51,284 nt of DNA from Cryobacterium sp. (GCF_026786305.1 NZ_JAJAYI010000032.1:1-51284); one strand, 5' to 3'. Positions 8,326 to 16,893 are shown, counted from the first letter of the stretch. The notes: generated by a model from the letters alone, not told the origin. Program-made: numbers and translations.

Positions 8326-8549
8326 GAATGTCACCTCATATTCGTCGCGCAGGGGTGAAGCTCTCCGGCGCAGGTGGGAAAGCGTCGGCGCATCGCCAAG
8401 ATTGATCTATTACTTGTCCCAGTGCCGAGCAAGACCGATAGTGCAACCACATCGGCTAAACGACATGAGAACATCTGAGTTTCTTCTTGTCGACGCTCGT
8501 TGAAAAGTAGATTAGTAACGCTCGCGGAAAAGTAGATCACGATGGTTGT

Positions 8550-8753
8550 CTATTCTGCGGTGATCTCGGCTCTGGCGGACGGCACGGTCGTGATTCGGTT
8601 GCCCTGGAGTCGATAGCTGGTGCCTGTGAGCGAAATGGCGTCGGCGTGGGCAACGATGCAGTCGATCACGGCTGCTGCGACAGCGTTTAAGAAACAGTCC
8701 CAACAAGCCGAATGAGTCGAGAGGGATTTATCCGAAAAATCAGAATGCGACAA
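8550..8753 (-). pseudogene. IS21-family IstB helper ATPase, C-terminal remnant
   Basis: The frame from about 8690 to 8550 reads 'NAVAAAVIDCIVAHADAISL' and 'TGTSYRLQGNRITTVPSARA'. This matches the C-terminal end of IstB-type helper proteins of IS21 elements (usual form: VVAAAxxDRLxHHAxxxxLxGxSYRLxxR). The AAA+ core with Walker motifs is missing, and the upstream 'SDFSDKSLSTHSACWDC' is not IstB-like. No istA is seen nearby. The intervening sequence from 8326 to 8549 carries no gene. Confidence 0.6.
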
Positions 8754-8939
8754 GCGACGTCCGCCACGAGGAGATGACTGCCCGCCAGCGTTCGCAATCC
8801 GATTTCCAGCTCATCGTGTGCTCTGCGTCGAAGTCCTCGAGGTTGACGACGTCGGGTCGGGTGACGCCGGCCGGATAGGTGTCCATGCAGGGGGTGTGCC
8901 AATCGCGGTCGCGGGATCGGGACGGGCGTCGCCCGGCGG

Positions 8940-9000
8940 AGACGGTTGTCCTTCCCTCACACCGGCCTTGACCTGGGCGTTGAGCGACTCGATGGAGCCT
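8940..9000 (-). pseudogene. Possible IS256-type transposase scrap
   Basis: The minus-strand translation contains 'LGSIESLNAQVKAGVREG', reminiscent of the 'TNxIESxNxxxRxxxRxRG' block near the C-terminus of IS256 (mutator) transposases. The rest of the 8690-9000 interval shows no extended homology in any frame. This is a weak match. Confidence 0.25.
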
Positions 9001-9343
9001 AGGGCTGCCATACGATGTCGACCGAGATCTCCACAGCCGATGTCGTGCCTGTGTTTTCGAGCCAGTGCGTGGTGTGCCTGTCTTCGGGCCAGCCCGGTCC
9101 GGGCCCGTACTCCTCAGCCGCGCCGTTTCGGTGGTCGGTGATCGTTCCCTGCAGGATGCAGACCATGCCCGGCCTACCCACGTGGTCGTGAATCGGGCCG
9201 AAGACGCCTCCAGGTTCGATGGTCACCTTGCGCATCCGGAGCTGGCGCCCCGCCATGCCCGCAATCTCGGGGCCGAGGTCGACTGCGGCAAGCAGTTCGA
9301 TCGAGACGCCTTTCGAGTCCGGTGCCGCCTGTTCGTCGCTCAT
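8999..9343 (-). CDS. Cupin-domain protein
   Basis: 114 residues. The single conserved beta-barrel motif region 'MRKVTIEPGGVFGPIHDHVG' plus 'RPGMVCILQGTITDHRNG' holds the metal-ligand type His pair and the Gly-rich turns; the second motif 'WPEDRHTTHWLENTGTTSAV' supplies a further His. It is a small single-domain cupin of the type that stores or senses small ligands, or acts as a minor dioxygenase or isomerase. The substrate is unknown. A purine-rich GAGAGAGA tract precedes the ATG. It stands alone between IstB debris and a non-coding stretch. Confidence 0.75.
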   Translation of the reverse strand: MSDEQAAPDSKGVSIELLAAVDLGPEIAGMAGRQLRMRKVTIEPGGVFGPIHDHVGRPGMVCILQGTITDHRNGAAEEYGPGPGWPEDRHTTHWLENTGTTSAVEISVDIVWQP

Positions 9344-9507
9344 GGCATAATTCTCTCTCGATAGACCCGGCGTGCAGACGCGGGGAATTCATTTTTCACC
9401 TCGAACGCCAAATCGTCTACCGGCCCCACTGTCAACAGCAGACGCCGGCCCCGCCAACGCAGCCACGTCACCAGCTGATATCCCTATCGCGGTCGAAGCT
9501 TCTCCAA

Positions 9508-9552
9508 CTGTCGACCGACGTTCTGTCGACCGAGGTTCTGTCAACCGACGTT
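9508..9552. repeat. Three tandem 15-bp repeats in non-coding DNA
   Basis: Units at 9508-9522, 9523-9537 and 9538-9552 follow CTGTCRACCGASGTT with one or two differences between copies. They sit in the 9344-9754 stretch, which has no recognisable gene, about 200 bp before the phospholipase start. The length is a multiple of three, so any frame through them yields a 5-residue repeat, but no convincing gene surrounds them. Confidence 0.7.
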
Positions 9553-9635
9553 GGCTGCCTATAGGAATGCGCTGGGTCCTGGCGGGTTTCGGAGTGTTGC
9601 GCCGGTCCAAATCAGGGCCGGCGTCAACGGAGGAT

Positions 9636-9653
9636 GTTCATCCCTCGTTCGGG
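9636..9653 (+). promoter_or_regulatory. Candidate PhoP (Pho) box upstream of phospholipase C
   Basis: GTTCATC, 4 nt, GTTCGGG: two 7-bp direct-repeat units at 11-bp spacing, compared with the actinobacterial consensus GTTCACC-N4-GTTCACC (6/7 and 4/7 matches). A third weak unit (ATTTGCC) starts at 9658. It lies about 100 bp before the ATG at 9755. Alone it would be weak; the better site upstream of the next gene raises confidence. Confidence 0.4.
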
Positions 9654-9754
9654 TTGCATTTGCCGCCCGTCCGGGTGTGGACGCGAAGCTGGCGTGGGAG
9701 GGGTGCGACTGTCATTCCGCGCCCTTTTTATGAATATCAATGAAAGGTAGTCGC

Positions 9755-11878
9755 ATGTCCAGCACAGATTTTTCCCGGCGTCGGTTCCTGAGCGCTGCAG
9801 CGGCCGCAGCGGCCCTGGGGGCCGCCAATTCCCTTCTCCCTCCCTCTGTGCAGGCAGCGATGGCGCAGCCGATTCGGCCCGGCGGGATGAAGGCCATCAA
9901 GCACGTCATTGTGCTGATGCAGGAAAACAGGTCCTTCGACCACTACTTCGGATCCCTGCGGGGAGTCCGCGGCTTCGCGGATCAGGCGGCGCTGCGCTTG
10001 CCCAGTGGCACATTCGTTTTCGAACAGGCCACGGTCCACGGTGAGGTCCACGGTGAGACCGTATTGCCGTTCTCATTGCGCAAAGCTGCAGAACTGGCCG
10101 GTCGCCCGACCTCGGATATCCAGTATCTGGGCGCGTTGGATCATTCCTGGGCCGGGACGACCGCGGCTTGGGGCAACGGGTGGTACGACAAGTGGATCCC
10201 GTCCAAGAGCCCGTCGACCATGACGTACTACGAGCGTGCGGATATCCCGTTGCAGTACGAGCTGGCAGATACCTTCACCATCTGCGATGCCTACCATTGC
10301 TCCATCAACGGGTCCACGAACCCGAACCGTAACTATCTCTGGTCCGGAACGGTGGGTAATGAACCTGGTTCCGCGTCCCGCGCCGTCACCAACGCCGCCT
10401 ATAGCTATGACCATGCCGGCTACGACTGGACCACCTACCCGGAACGGTTGCAGGAGGCCGGGGTGTCCTGGCAGATTTACCAGGATTGGGACAACTTCAC
10501 CGACAATGCGGTGGAGTACTTTCAGACCTTCAAGAAGATCGGCCACAAGATGCTCGCCGCCGTGGACGGTCACCTGCGCACCACGGAAGAGTTCTACGAC
10601 AGCCTTGCGGCTCGGACCCCGGCCGAGCAGCAGCGGCTGCTGGGCCAACTCAGCCAGGGCCGTGAGCTACTCAGCGAGGTGGAGAAGTCACTGTTCGACA
10701 GGGCAATGTGGCGCGGCAATCCGGATACTCTGTTAGATCGGCTGAGAGCTGATATTGCTGCGAACAAGCTACCCGAGGTCAGCTGGATTGTCCCTTCAGC
10801 CGCGGACTCGGAGCATCCCGGAGCCTCTACCCCGGTGGGCAGCGCGAACTTCGTCTACCGGCTGCTCGACACCATCGCCAGCGACCCGGAGACCTGGGCG
10901 ACGACGGCCATCTTCCTAAACTTTGATGAAAACGATGGCTACTTCGACCATGTCCCACCACCGGTTGCGCCGCGACCGGAGTCTGGCAGTGGCGATGACT
11001 GGTTTGGCGGCTCGCCCATCGGCTTGGGCCCACGGGTGCCGATGACCGTCGTCTCACCGTGGACCATTGGCGGCTTCGTCAGCTCAGAAGTCTTCGACCA
11101 CACGTCCGTGATCCGCTTTCTGGAAAGCTGGACGGGGGTTGAGGAGCCGAATATTTCCGCGTGGCGGCGCACAGTCTGCGGCGATCTGACCAGCGTTTTT
11201 GACTTCACCACGGCGGGCACACAACCCCAGGTGGATCACCCGGGCCCGGTTCCCGCCGCTACTTCCCGCTGGCTTCCCACCCCGCCGGCGGCCCAGGCCG
11301 CACCCTTCCAGGAATCCGGTAGCCGTCCGGCTCGCCCGTTGCCCTACTACCCGCAGATTTCCGCCCAGGCACGTCAGGACGGCAGCGTGACGCTGGCACT
11401 GAAGAACACCGGTCCGCGCTCCACACACTTCACGCTGTACGGCTATGCGAACGAATATTCCGTGCCGCAGCACTTCGACGTGCAGAAGCGACGGAGCGTT
11501 GACGTTCCGGTCAAGAAGGGGACGTTCGACCTCGTCGTCTCCGGGCCAAACGGTTTCCAGTACGCGCTATCGGGCACGTCCGCTGGCGCTGCTGTGGGCG
11601 TGGACGCCAGCATTACGGAGAACCGGACGACGAGCGACGTGGAACTCGCAGTCAGCAACACCGGATCCGTTGCCATCACGCTGACGCTCACGTCCCTGCA
11701 ATACGTCAGCCACGCCCAGATCGAGGTCCTGCGGCCCGGACAGCAGAAGAAGCTCCGCTGGCCGGCCCCAAACGGCTGGTACGACGTTGACATCAGCACC
11801 ACGGAGGACGCGACCTTCCGCCGCCGCCTGACAGGACGGGTCGAGAACGGCGCGGCCGTGCTCTCGGTCCACTCCTGA
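9755..11878 (+). CDS. Tat-exported phosphocholine-type phospholipase C
   Basis: 707 residues from ATG 9755, with AAGG about 10 nt upstream; an earlier ATG at 9740 would only overlap that SD. Tat signal 'SRRRFLSAAAAAAALGAA' near the N-terminus. The catalytic domain has 'HVIVLMQENRSFDHYFG', 'CDAYHCSINGSTNPNR' and 'NFDENDGYFDHVPPP', which are hallmarks of the bacterial non-haemolytic PLC/acid-phosphatase (phosphoesterase) family. Two repeated C-terminal domains (about residues 490-700) match the PLC-specific C-terminal repeat. It hydrolyses phosphatidylcholine or sphingomyelin-type lipids outside the cell to release phosphocholine. The glycerophosphodiesterase downstream and the candidate Pho boxes point to phosphate scavenging. 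Confidence 0.93.
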   Translation: MSSTDFSRRRFLSAAAAAAALGAANSLLPPSVQAAMAQPIRPGGMKAIKHVIVLMQENRSFDHYFGSLRGVRGFADQAALRLPSGTFVFEQATVHGEVHGETVLPFSLRKAAELAGRPTSDIQYLGALDHSWAGTTAAWGNGWYDKWIPSKSPSTMTYYERADIPLQYELADTFTICDAYHCSINGSTNPNRNYLWSGTVGNEPGSASRAVTNAAYSYDHAGYDWTTYPERLQEAGVSWQIYQDWDNFTDNAVEYFQTFKKIGHKMLAAVDGHLRTTEEFYDSLAARTPAEQQRLLGQLSQGRELLSEVEKSLFDRAMWRGNPDTLLDRLRADIAANKLPEVSWIVPSAADSEHPGASTPVGSANFVYRLLDTIASDPETWATTAIFLNFDENDGYFDHVPPPVAPRPESGSGDDWFGGSPIGLGPRVPMTVVSPWTIGGFVSSEVFDHTSVIRFLESWTGVEEPNISAWRRTVCGDLTSVFDFTTAGTQPQVDHPGPVPAATSRWLPTPPAAQAAPFQESGSRPARPLPYYPQISAQARQDGSVTLALKNTGPRSTHFTLYGYANEYSVPQHFDVQKRRSVDVPVKKGTFDLVVSGPNGFQYALSGTSAGAAVGVDASITENRTTSDVELAVSNTGSVAITLTLTSLQYVSHAQIEVLRPGQQKKLRWPAPNGWYDVDISTTEDATFRRRLTGRVENGAAVLSVHS

Positions 11879-11929
11879 ATCCGTGCCCGAGCTGCTCGGT
11901 GATGAAAACATTCGTCACGCGGGGCGTTC

Positions 11930-11947
11930 GTTCCGCGAGTGTTCACC
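11930..11947 (+). promoter_or_regulatory. Candidate PhoP (Pho) box upstream of glycerophosphodiesterase
   Basis: GTTCCGC, 4 nt, GTTCACC: direct repeats at exact 11-bp period, the second a perfect match to the Streptomyces PHO-box unit and the first 5/7. It sits 90 bp before the ATG at 12037. The lone 7-mer is expected several times by chance in 51 kb, but the spaced repeat in front of a phosphodiester hydrolase is suggestive. Confidence 0.5.
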
Positions 11948-12036
11948 AGAGGGGCGCGCTTCGGCAACCAGAATGGTGCGCCTCAAACCTATGGTTTGTG
12001 ACGTTACAAACGAATTCGAATTGAGCGGAGCTCCCG

Positions 12037-13110
12037 ATGTCCTTACGTCATGTCCTGGCCACCCTGGGCCTAATTCCCGCCTTGATGGCGCCTGTCGCGG
12101 TGCAGGCGGCCGCAGCCGACGATTCTGGCTTGCGACCCCAGCAGACCCACTTCGATCTGCAGGCCCACCGGGGTGGCATCGGCATGACCACTGAGGAATC
12201 GCTGGAGGGGTTCGGCAAGGCCATGCGTCTGGGTGTCACGACGCTGGAGCTGGACACCCAAATCACCAAGGACGAAAAAGTAGTCGTCAGCCACGACCGG
12301 CAGATCAGCCCGTCAAAGTGTCGCGACACGGCACCTGTTACGTCCGCCGACCCGATGTACCCGTACGTGGGTAAATTCATCAAAGATCTGACCCTGGCTC
12401 AGATCAAGACGATGGATTGTGGCTTCCAGCAGCTGCCCGGCTTTCTCGACCAGGAGCAGATAAAGGGCTTCCGGATGGTCGAGCTGAAAGATGTGTTATA
12501 TCTGGTCAAGAGCTACCACGCTCAGCAGATAAAGCTCAACATCGAGACGAAGGTCGAGGCCGGTGCTCCCGAGCAGACTGCACCGGTAGGTCTCTTCGTC
12601 CGTCGGGTCTTCGAGGAGATCCACGCCTCCGGGATCGAGGACCAGGTCACCATCCAGTCCTTTGCCTGGGGGGCACTGAACGAAATGCACAGCCTCGCGC
12701 CGACGTGGCCTCTGGTGGCATTGACCAACCGCGACTTTCTGCAGGTCGGTCAGCCCGGTGCCTCGCCGTGGCTCGGCGGCGTCGACGCAGACACCTACGG
12801 CGGCGATCTCGTCACGACGGCTGCCGCCGCGATTCCCGGCGGCCTGACCGCAGTATCACCCAACTATGGGTTCCCCCAGAATGGCAAGGTCGGCGACCCC
12901 GGGTTCCAGTTCTACCCCGATCAGCTGATGGTATCTGCGGCACACGCCCGCGGTCTCAAGATCATTCCGTGGACCTGCGATGATCCGGCCACAGTGAAGG
13001 AGCTCATGGACCTAGGTGTCGACGGCATCATCACGGACTACCCGAATCGGGTTCGGCAGATCATGGCCGACCGCGGAATGAGACTACCGAAGGCATACGA
13101 GCCGCGCTGA
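12037..13110 (+). CDS. Secreted glycerophosphodiester phosphodiesterase (GDPD)
   Basis: 357 residues, with GGAG 6 nt before the ATG. Signal peptide 'RHVLATLGLIPALMAPVAVQ' with an Ala-rich cleavage region. GDPD TIM-barrel motifs: 'LQAHRGG' (catalytic His-Arg, about residue 44), 'TTLELDTQITKD' (metal Glu/Asp), 'VVSHDRQI' (second His), 'LNIETK' and C-terminal 'GVDGIITDYPNRV'. It hydrolyses glycerophosphodiesters to glycerol-3-phosphate plus an alcohol outside the cell. It is encoded on the same strand 158 bp after the phospholipase and has its own candidate Pho box, so it probably forms a phosphate-responsive lipid-head-group salvage pair with it. Confidence 0.93.
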   Translation: MSLRHVLATLGLIPALMAPVAVQAAAADDSGLRPQQTHFDLQAHRGGIGMTTEESLEGFGKAMRLGVTTLELDTQITKDEKVVVSHDRQISPSKCRDTAPVTSADPMYPYVGKFIKDLTLAQIKTMDCGFQQLPGFLDQEQIKGFRMVELKDVLYLVKSYHAQQIKLNIETKVEAGAPEQTAPVGLFVRRVFEEIHASGIEDQVTIQSFAWGALNEMHSLAPTWPLVALTNRDFLQVGQPGASPWLGGVDADTYGGDLVTTAAAAIPGGLTAVSPNYGFPQNGKVGDPGFQFYPDQLMVSAAHARGLKIIPWTCDDPATVKELMDLGVDGIITDYPNRVRQIMADRGMRLPKAYEPR

Positions 13111-13179
13111 GCCTCGATAACCTGACCCGACGAGAAACCGGCCAACGTGATCGAGGGGCGGTGGGGCATGTGGTCGAGA

Positions 13180-13194
13180 CGGTGAAGTTCACCG
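13180..13194. promoter_or_regulatory. Near-perfect 15-bp palindrome
   Basis: CGGTGAA-G-TTCACCG (7-bp arms around one base) lies between the GDPD gene and the LysE-type exporter, about 135 bp before the latter's start. It could be an operator for the exporter. A GTTCACC unit lies within it but no spaced second unit exists, so it is not read as a Pho box. Confidence 0.35.
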
Positions 13195-13327
13195 CACCGG
13201 CCGCCGCTTGTGCGAGGTTCCACTGATCACGAGAACCTGAGGAAAACCGATCGTGCGTTGGAGCAAATCGGCTTCAGGTCAGCGGCAGCTTTCGCGCCCT
13301 GCGGGCGGGTGCACCTAAACTTGCTCG

Positions 13328-13951
13328 GTGCAGTTCTCTTTGTGGTTGGCCCTTCTCGGCGCGGGTACCCTGATCAGTTTCACGCCCGGCGCGGGGGCGA
13401 TCAACACCATGAGCAACGCGATCAATTCGGGGTTTCGGCGCTCCATCTGGGGCATTCTCGGTCAGCAGGCCGCGATTGTCATTCACATCGTGATCGTGGC
13501 GCTCGGTGTGGGGCTGCTCGTGGCCAGTTCCCCGCTCGCGTTCAACATCATTCGCTACGCGGGCGCCGCCTACCTCGTGTATCTCGGCATCCGTCAATTT
13601 CTCGCCAAACCGGGCCTCGACGCCGAGAGCGTCCACGCGCTTCGTAATGAGCCACGCTGGTCGATGTTTCGACGCGGGCTGTGGGTCAACATGCTCAACC
13701 CCAAGGCGATCGTGTTCTTTCTGGCGTTCCTGCCCCAGTTCATTCGGGTCGACCAGCCCATGCTTCCGCAGTATCTGATCGCCGCCGCGACCGTCATCGT
13801 TATCGATGTTCTGGTGATGTGGTTCTTCTTCGCCGGAACGGCGCACTCGTTTCAGCGCTTCACCCGCAACGCTCACGGTCAGCGCGTTCTGAACCGAATC
13901 TTCGGCGTACTATTCATCGGCGTCGGCGTGCTGCTCGCCGTCATCCACTGA
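13328..13951 (+). CDS. LysE/RhtB-family amino-acid exporter
   Basis: 207 residues with about six membrane segments. N-terminal '[20 protein letters not shown]' is the LysE signature (normally SxxPGPxxxxV...). Other conserved parts are '[20 protein letters not shown]', '[12 protein letters not shown]', '[20 protein letters not shown]' and '[14 protein letters not shown]'. It should export an amino acid or homoserine-lactone-like metabolite; the substrate cannot be set from sequence. The start is GTG 13328 without a strong SD. A palindrome upstream may be its control site. It appears monocistronic. Confidence 0.9.
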   Translation: MQFSLWLALLGAGTLISFTPGAGAINTMSNAINSGFRRSIWGILGQQAAIVIHIVIVALGVGLLVASSPLAFNIIRYAGAAYLVYLGIRQFLAKPGLDAESVHALRNEPRWSMFRRGLWVNMLNPKAIVFFLAFLPQFIRVDQPMLPQYLIAAATVIVIDVLVMWFFFAGTAHSFQRFTRNAHGQRVLNRIFGVLFIGVGVLLAVIH

Positions 13952-14093
13952 GACCTCGACTCCAAGCCACTTCGGCACCCGGGCTTTCAGAGTCTGGGCA
14001 GGTGCCGTTCGTATACCCGGAACATTCACGCGACGCGTAGCGTTGCATCCAATATGTCGGCTCGGGCCGGCATCACAGACCTCGAGGAGAACA

Positions 14094-14609
14094 ATGAATA
14101 CGGAACGAGCAATTCTGGCCAGCGGCTGCTTCTGGGGAGCCCAGCAACTGTTGCGCAGGCGCCCAGGTATTCTATCGAGCCGGGTCGGTTACTCGGGCGG
14201 TGATACCCCGAACGCGACCTACCGTCATCACGGCGACCACGCCGAGGCCGTCGAGATCGACTTCGATCCTGCCGTGATCAGCTACCGCGAAGTACTCGAG
14301 TTCTTCTTTCAGATTCACGACCCGTCAACCAAGAACCGGCAGGGCAACGATGTTGGCCGCAGCTACCGTTCCGCCATTTACTACACATCGCCGTCACAGA
14401 AGCAGGTGGCTGAAGAGACGATAGCGGATGTCGACGCCTCCGGCATCTGGCCGGGCCCGGCTGTCACCGAGGTTGAGCCGGCCGGTGACTTCTGGGAGGC
14501 CGAAGACGACCACCAGGACTATCTGGAGAAGTACCCGAACGGGTACACCTGCCACTTCGTGCGCCCCGCCTGGCAACTGCCAAGCCGAGCGGATGCATCC
14601 ACTAACTGA
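14094..14609 (+). CDS. msrA: Peptide-methionine (S)-S-oxide reductase
   Basis: 171 residues from ATG 14094, with GAGGAGA at ideal spacing; an upstream in-frame TTG near 14043 has no SD and is rejected. '[14 protein letters not shown]' carries the catalytic Cys of the GCFWG motif. '[20 protein letters not shown]', '[20 protein letters not shown]', '[12 protein letters not shown]' and '[18 protein letters not shown]' follow the MsrA order. It repairs oxidised methionine in proteins using thioredoxin. The length is typical. It is convergent with the RluA-type gene; the 14610-14818 spacer shows no gene. Confidence 0.95.
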   Translation: MNTERAILASGCFWGAQQLLRRRPGILSSRVGYSGGDTPNATYRHHGDHAEAVEIDFDPAVISYREVLEFFFQIHDPSTKNRQGNDVGRSYRSAIYYTSPSQKQVAEETIADVDASGIWPGPAVTEVEPAGDFWEAEDDHQDYLEKYPNGYTCHFVRPAWQLPSRADASTN

Positions 14610-14818
14610 TCCCGCGGCCACGCCCGATTCACCGTCGTTGATACGGCGTCCCGAGGCGCCGGCGCGGCGGTGCCCAGCCGCTCACCATCATGATCGTCGG
14701 ACCAACGGTGCCGGATTGGTGCACACTCCGGGAACCTCCGGTCACCGAAATGTGAGCGGGTGGCCAAAAATCGGGTCACATGACCTCAATTCGGTTCACT
14801 CGGCCGGGGTGATCAGCC

Positions 14819-15754
14819 TCACGCCCCGAGGGCCCCAACGCCCTCGCCAAGCAGTGGCAACCGCCGCACGCTCTCGAACTGCCGCACTCCCCCGTCGATC
14901 GGGTCGGTGAAGCTCAGTTCGCTGGCCAGAAGCTGCAGGGGTCGCTGGAAATCGTGCACCGGGACATCAAGAACCACGGGGTAGAGCGGGTCGTCGGTGA
15001 TCGGTATACCCAGGCCCAGCATGTGCATGCGCAACTGGTGGGTGCGGCCGGTGCGCGGTGACAGCCGGTAGCTGCCCTGGTCGCCCTGCTCGGACTCGAG
15101 TTCGATCAGCGTCTCGGCGTTGGCCGGGGCGTCGGGCACGACCTCGCCCTGCCACTGGCCAAGCCGCGTGGCGAGGTGGTTCCGCACGGTGACGGGCAGT
15201 TCGAGACCGGGCCGAAGCGGGGCCAGCGCCCGATAGGTCTTGCCGACCTCTCCGCGTTGAAACATCGACTGATAGCCCCCGCGCCATCGCCGTTCGGTAG
15301 CCAGAATCAGCAGGCCGCTGGTGACGCGGTCGAGCCGGTGCAGCGGAGAGAGTTCGGGCAGCCCGAGCTGGGCGCGCAGGCGCACCACAACGCTCTGCAC
15401 GACGTGCCGACCGCGCGGAATCGTCGACAGAAACGGCGGCTTGTCGATCACGACGATGCGCTCGTCGCGATAGATCAGGTGGATGGGCCCCGGTACGACA
15501 ACCTCGTCGGCGAGGTCGCGGTGAAACCAGACGAAGGTGTGCGGTCGGTAGGGGTCGCGGCCGAACACTGGCGCGCCGGTTTCGTAGACAAAACGCGCGT
15601 CGCCGAGAAACCCGGGGACGTCCACGGACTCTGACAGCCGTTCGTGGAGCCAGGCACCCATAGTCGGCCACGGCTGCGGCTGCGCGCGCTCGGGAGTGCA
15701 CACCCACGCAGCGTCGAGCCCGTGTCGCTGTAGGAGAGGAGAATGCGGGGGCAC
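14819..15754 (-). CDS. RluA-family RNA pseudouridine synthase
   Basis: 311 residues from GTG 15754. The catalytic motif 'LSPLHRLDRVTSGLLILA' carries the HRLDxxTSG active-site Asp. 'IVVIDKPPFLSTIPRG' and the C-terminal 'LSPRTGRTHQLRMHM' followed by 'GIPITDDPLYP' are typical RluA/RsuA-fold elements. The N-terminus (about residues 1-95) is an extension seen in actinobacterial members; there is no clear S4 domain. It isomerises uridine in rRNA or tRNA; the target is unknown. The open frame runs further upstream, but it would overlap the divergent gene at 15882, and the encoded sequence there is not protein-like, so the later GTG is chosen. Confidence 0.88.
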   Translation of the reverse strand: MPPHSPLLQRHGLDAAWVCTPERAQPQPWPTMGAWLHERLSESVDVPGFLGDARFVYETGAPVFGRDPYRPHTFVWFHRDLADEVVVPGPIHLIYRDERIVVIDKPPFLSTIPRGRHVVQSVVVRLRAQLGLPELSPLHRLDRVTSGLLILATERRWRGGYQSMFQRGEVGKTYRALAPLRPGLELPVTVRNHLATRLGQWQGEVVPDAPANAETLIELESEQGDQGSYRLSPRTGRTHQLRMHMLGLGIPITDDPLYPVVLDVPVHDFQRPLQLLASELSFTDPIDGGVRQFESVRRLPLLGEGVGALGA

Positions 15755-15881
15755 CCTTCGATCGTACGTTGCCTCACCGACAGCGTTGGCAGCCGGTGCA
15801 GCGTGTGTGTGAGCAGACCCGAGTGTACGGAGAACTACTGGCGAAGACTGGGTTGGGGTCATCGACTGGGAGAATCGGGTC

Positions 15882-16088
15882 ATGACGACTTTCCCTATTA
15901 GTGGCACTGCCGGAGACCTTCTACGACGGGGCAGGCCTCTGGAATGGTTCACGCTGGGCTGGAAAGTGGTCGGGGTGATCGTGCTCGCCACAATCGCGAT
16001 CACGGCATCGTCCGTGGCCATGGCCGGATTCGCCATCGTCTCTTACGCCGTCCGGGAATCCATCCATATTTTCCACGGGGAGGAGTAG
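15882..16088 (+). CDS. 68-residue membrane peptide, probable N-terminal fragment of a cation-efflux protein
   Basis: The sequence 'LRRGRPLEWFTLGWKVVGVI' then 'VLATIAITASSVAMAGF' matches the first membrane helix of actinobacterial cation-diffusion-facilitator-like transporters (normally continuing GFGLDSLIEVxA). After AGF it departs into 'AIVSYAVRESIHIFHGEE' and stops. The SD of the following DUF1232 gene (GGGGAGGAG) overlaps this gene's last codons and stop, so translation is coupled. It may be a remnant kept as a leader, or a small independent membrane protein. The other half of such a transporter lies at 16.9-17.3 kb. Confidence 0.5.
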   Translation: MTTFPISGTAGDLLRRGRPLEWFTLGWKVVGVIVLATIAITASSVAMAGFAIVSYAVRESIHIFHGEE

Positions 16089-16090
16089 CC

Positions 16091-16510
16091 GTGTCGGAGT
16101 GGTGGCAGGTTGTCCTCAGCGTTATCGCCGGTCTGATCGTGGTCTGGCTGGTGCTTGTTCTTATTCTCTGGCTCGAGCAACGCAAACATCCGGGTCGTGC
16201 GTCGCTCGTGGACCTTCTTCGTCTCGCCCCGGACGTGGTCCGCCTGCTGAAGCGGCTCGCCTCAGACCGAGCCGTGCCGATCGGGGTCCGGATCTGGTTG
16301 GGCGTGCTGCTGGTGTATCTGATCTCTCCGATCGACCTCATTCCAGACTTCATCCCGGTGCTGGGGTATGCCGATGACGCGTTGGTCGTCGCGAGCGCTC
16401 TCCGCTTCGCGACCAGGCGGGCGGGCAGCGACGCCATCACGAAACACTGGCCGGGGACCCCGGCCGGTCTGGCAGCCGTGCTGCGCCTGGCAGGGTTGGC
16501 CGCTTCCTGA
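16091..16510 (+). CDS. DUF1232 (YkvA-type) membrane protein
   Basis: 139 residues from GTG 16091, with GGAGGAG 5-6 nt upstream. One N-terminal membrane segment ('VVLSVIAGLIVVWLVLVLIL'), a basic linker, then the DUF1232 core 'RIWLGVLLVYLISPIDLIPD' followed by 'FIPVLGYADDALVVASALRF'. The YLxSPIDxIPDFIPxxGxxDD signature is unmistakable. The function of the family is unknown. It lies between the cation-efflux fragment and the metal sensor gene. The 16511-16539 spacer holds part of the metal-sensor operator. Confidence 0.9.
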   Translation: MSEWWQVVLSVIAGLIVVWLVLVLILWLEQRKHPGRASLVDLLRLAPDVVRLLKRLASDRAVPIGVRIWLGVLLVYLISPIDLIPDFIPVLGYADDALVVASALRFATRRAGSDAITKHWPGTPAGLAAVLRLAGLAAS

Positions 16511-16530
16511 CAGTTCAGTCTTCAGTGTAA

Positions 16531-16548
16531 AGTCAGTAGATGCTGACT
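16531..16548. promoter_or_regulatory. Operator-like inverted repeat over the ArsR-family start codon
   Basis: AGTCAG, 6 nt, CTGACT: a perfect inverted repeat whose 6-nt centre contains the ATG of the ArsR/CmtR-like gene (16540). A related TCAGTCTTCAGT stretch lies just upstream. ArsR/SmtB repressors bind such short dyads at their own promoters, so autoregulation is inferred. The position over the start suggests a leaderless or very short-leader transcript. Confidence 0.5.
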
Positions 16549-16893
16549 ATTGCTTCGCGGGTGCACGTGATGAATCGATTGGGCCGAGCAATGGCCGACC
16601 CCACCCGGTCACGGATTCTCCTTGCTCTGCTGGGGGGTCCCGGATATCCGGGCACGCTCGCCCAAGACTTGGAGCTGACTCGGTCGAACGTCTCGAATCA
16701 CCTGTCGTGCTTGCGCGGTTGCAGGATCGTCGTTGCCATCCCCGAGGGTCGGTCGACCCGGTATGAGATCGCCGACCCTCATCTGACAAAAGCTCTGACC
16801 AGCCTGGTTGAGGTCGTCCTCGCCGTCGACGATGGGGCCGCGTGCACCGACGACACCTGCGGCGTGCCGCTGTGCTGCGGGGCCGGCGCATAA
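16540..16893 (+). CDS. ArsR/SmtB-family metal sensor, CmtR-like (Cd/Pb)
   Basis: 117 residues. The winged-helix core has 'MADPTRSRILLALLGGPGYP', recognition region 'LELTRSNVSNHLSCLRGCRI' and 'VVAIPEGRSTRYEIADPHLT'. The two cysteines of 'SCLRGC' fit the Cys57/Cys61 ligand pair of Mycobacterium CmtR. C-terminal 'CTDDTCGVPLCC' supplies further cysteines in place of CmtR Cys102. A cadmium/lead-responsive repressor is therefore the best call. It is followed directly by the ruins of the cation-efflux gene it would normally control, so its present target may be only itself. Confidence 0.85.
   Translation: MLTIASRVHVMNRLGRAMADPTRSRILLALLGGPGYPGTLAQDLELTRSNVSNHLSCLRGCRIVVAIPEGRSTRYEIADPHLTKALTSLVEVVLAVDDGAACTDDTCGVPLCCGAGA

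Noticed and set aside
13187..13193. GTTCACC 7-mer as a third Pho box
   Set aside because: No second unit at 11-bp spacing; it is half of a palindrome instead.
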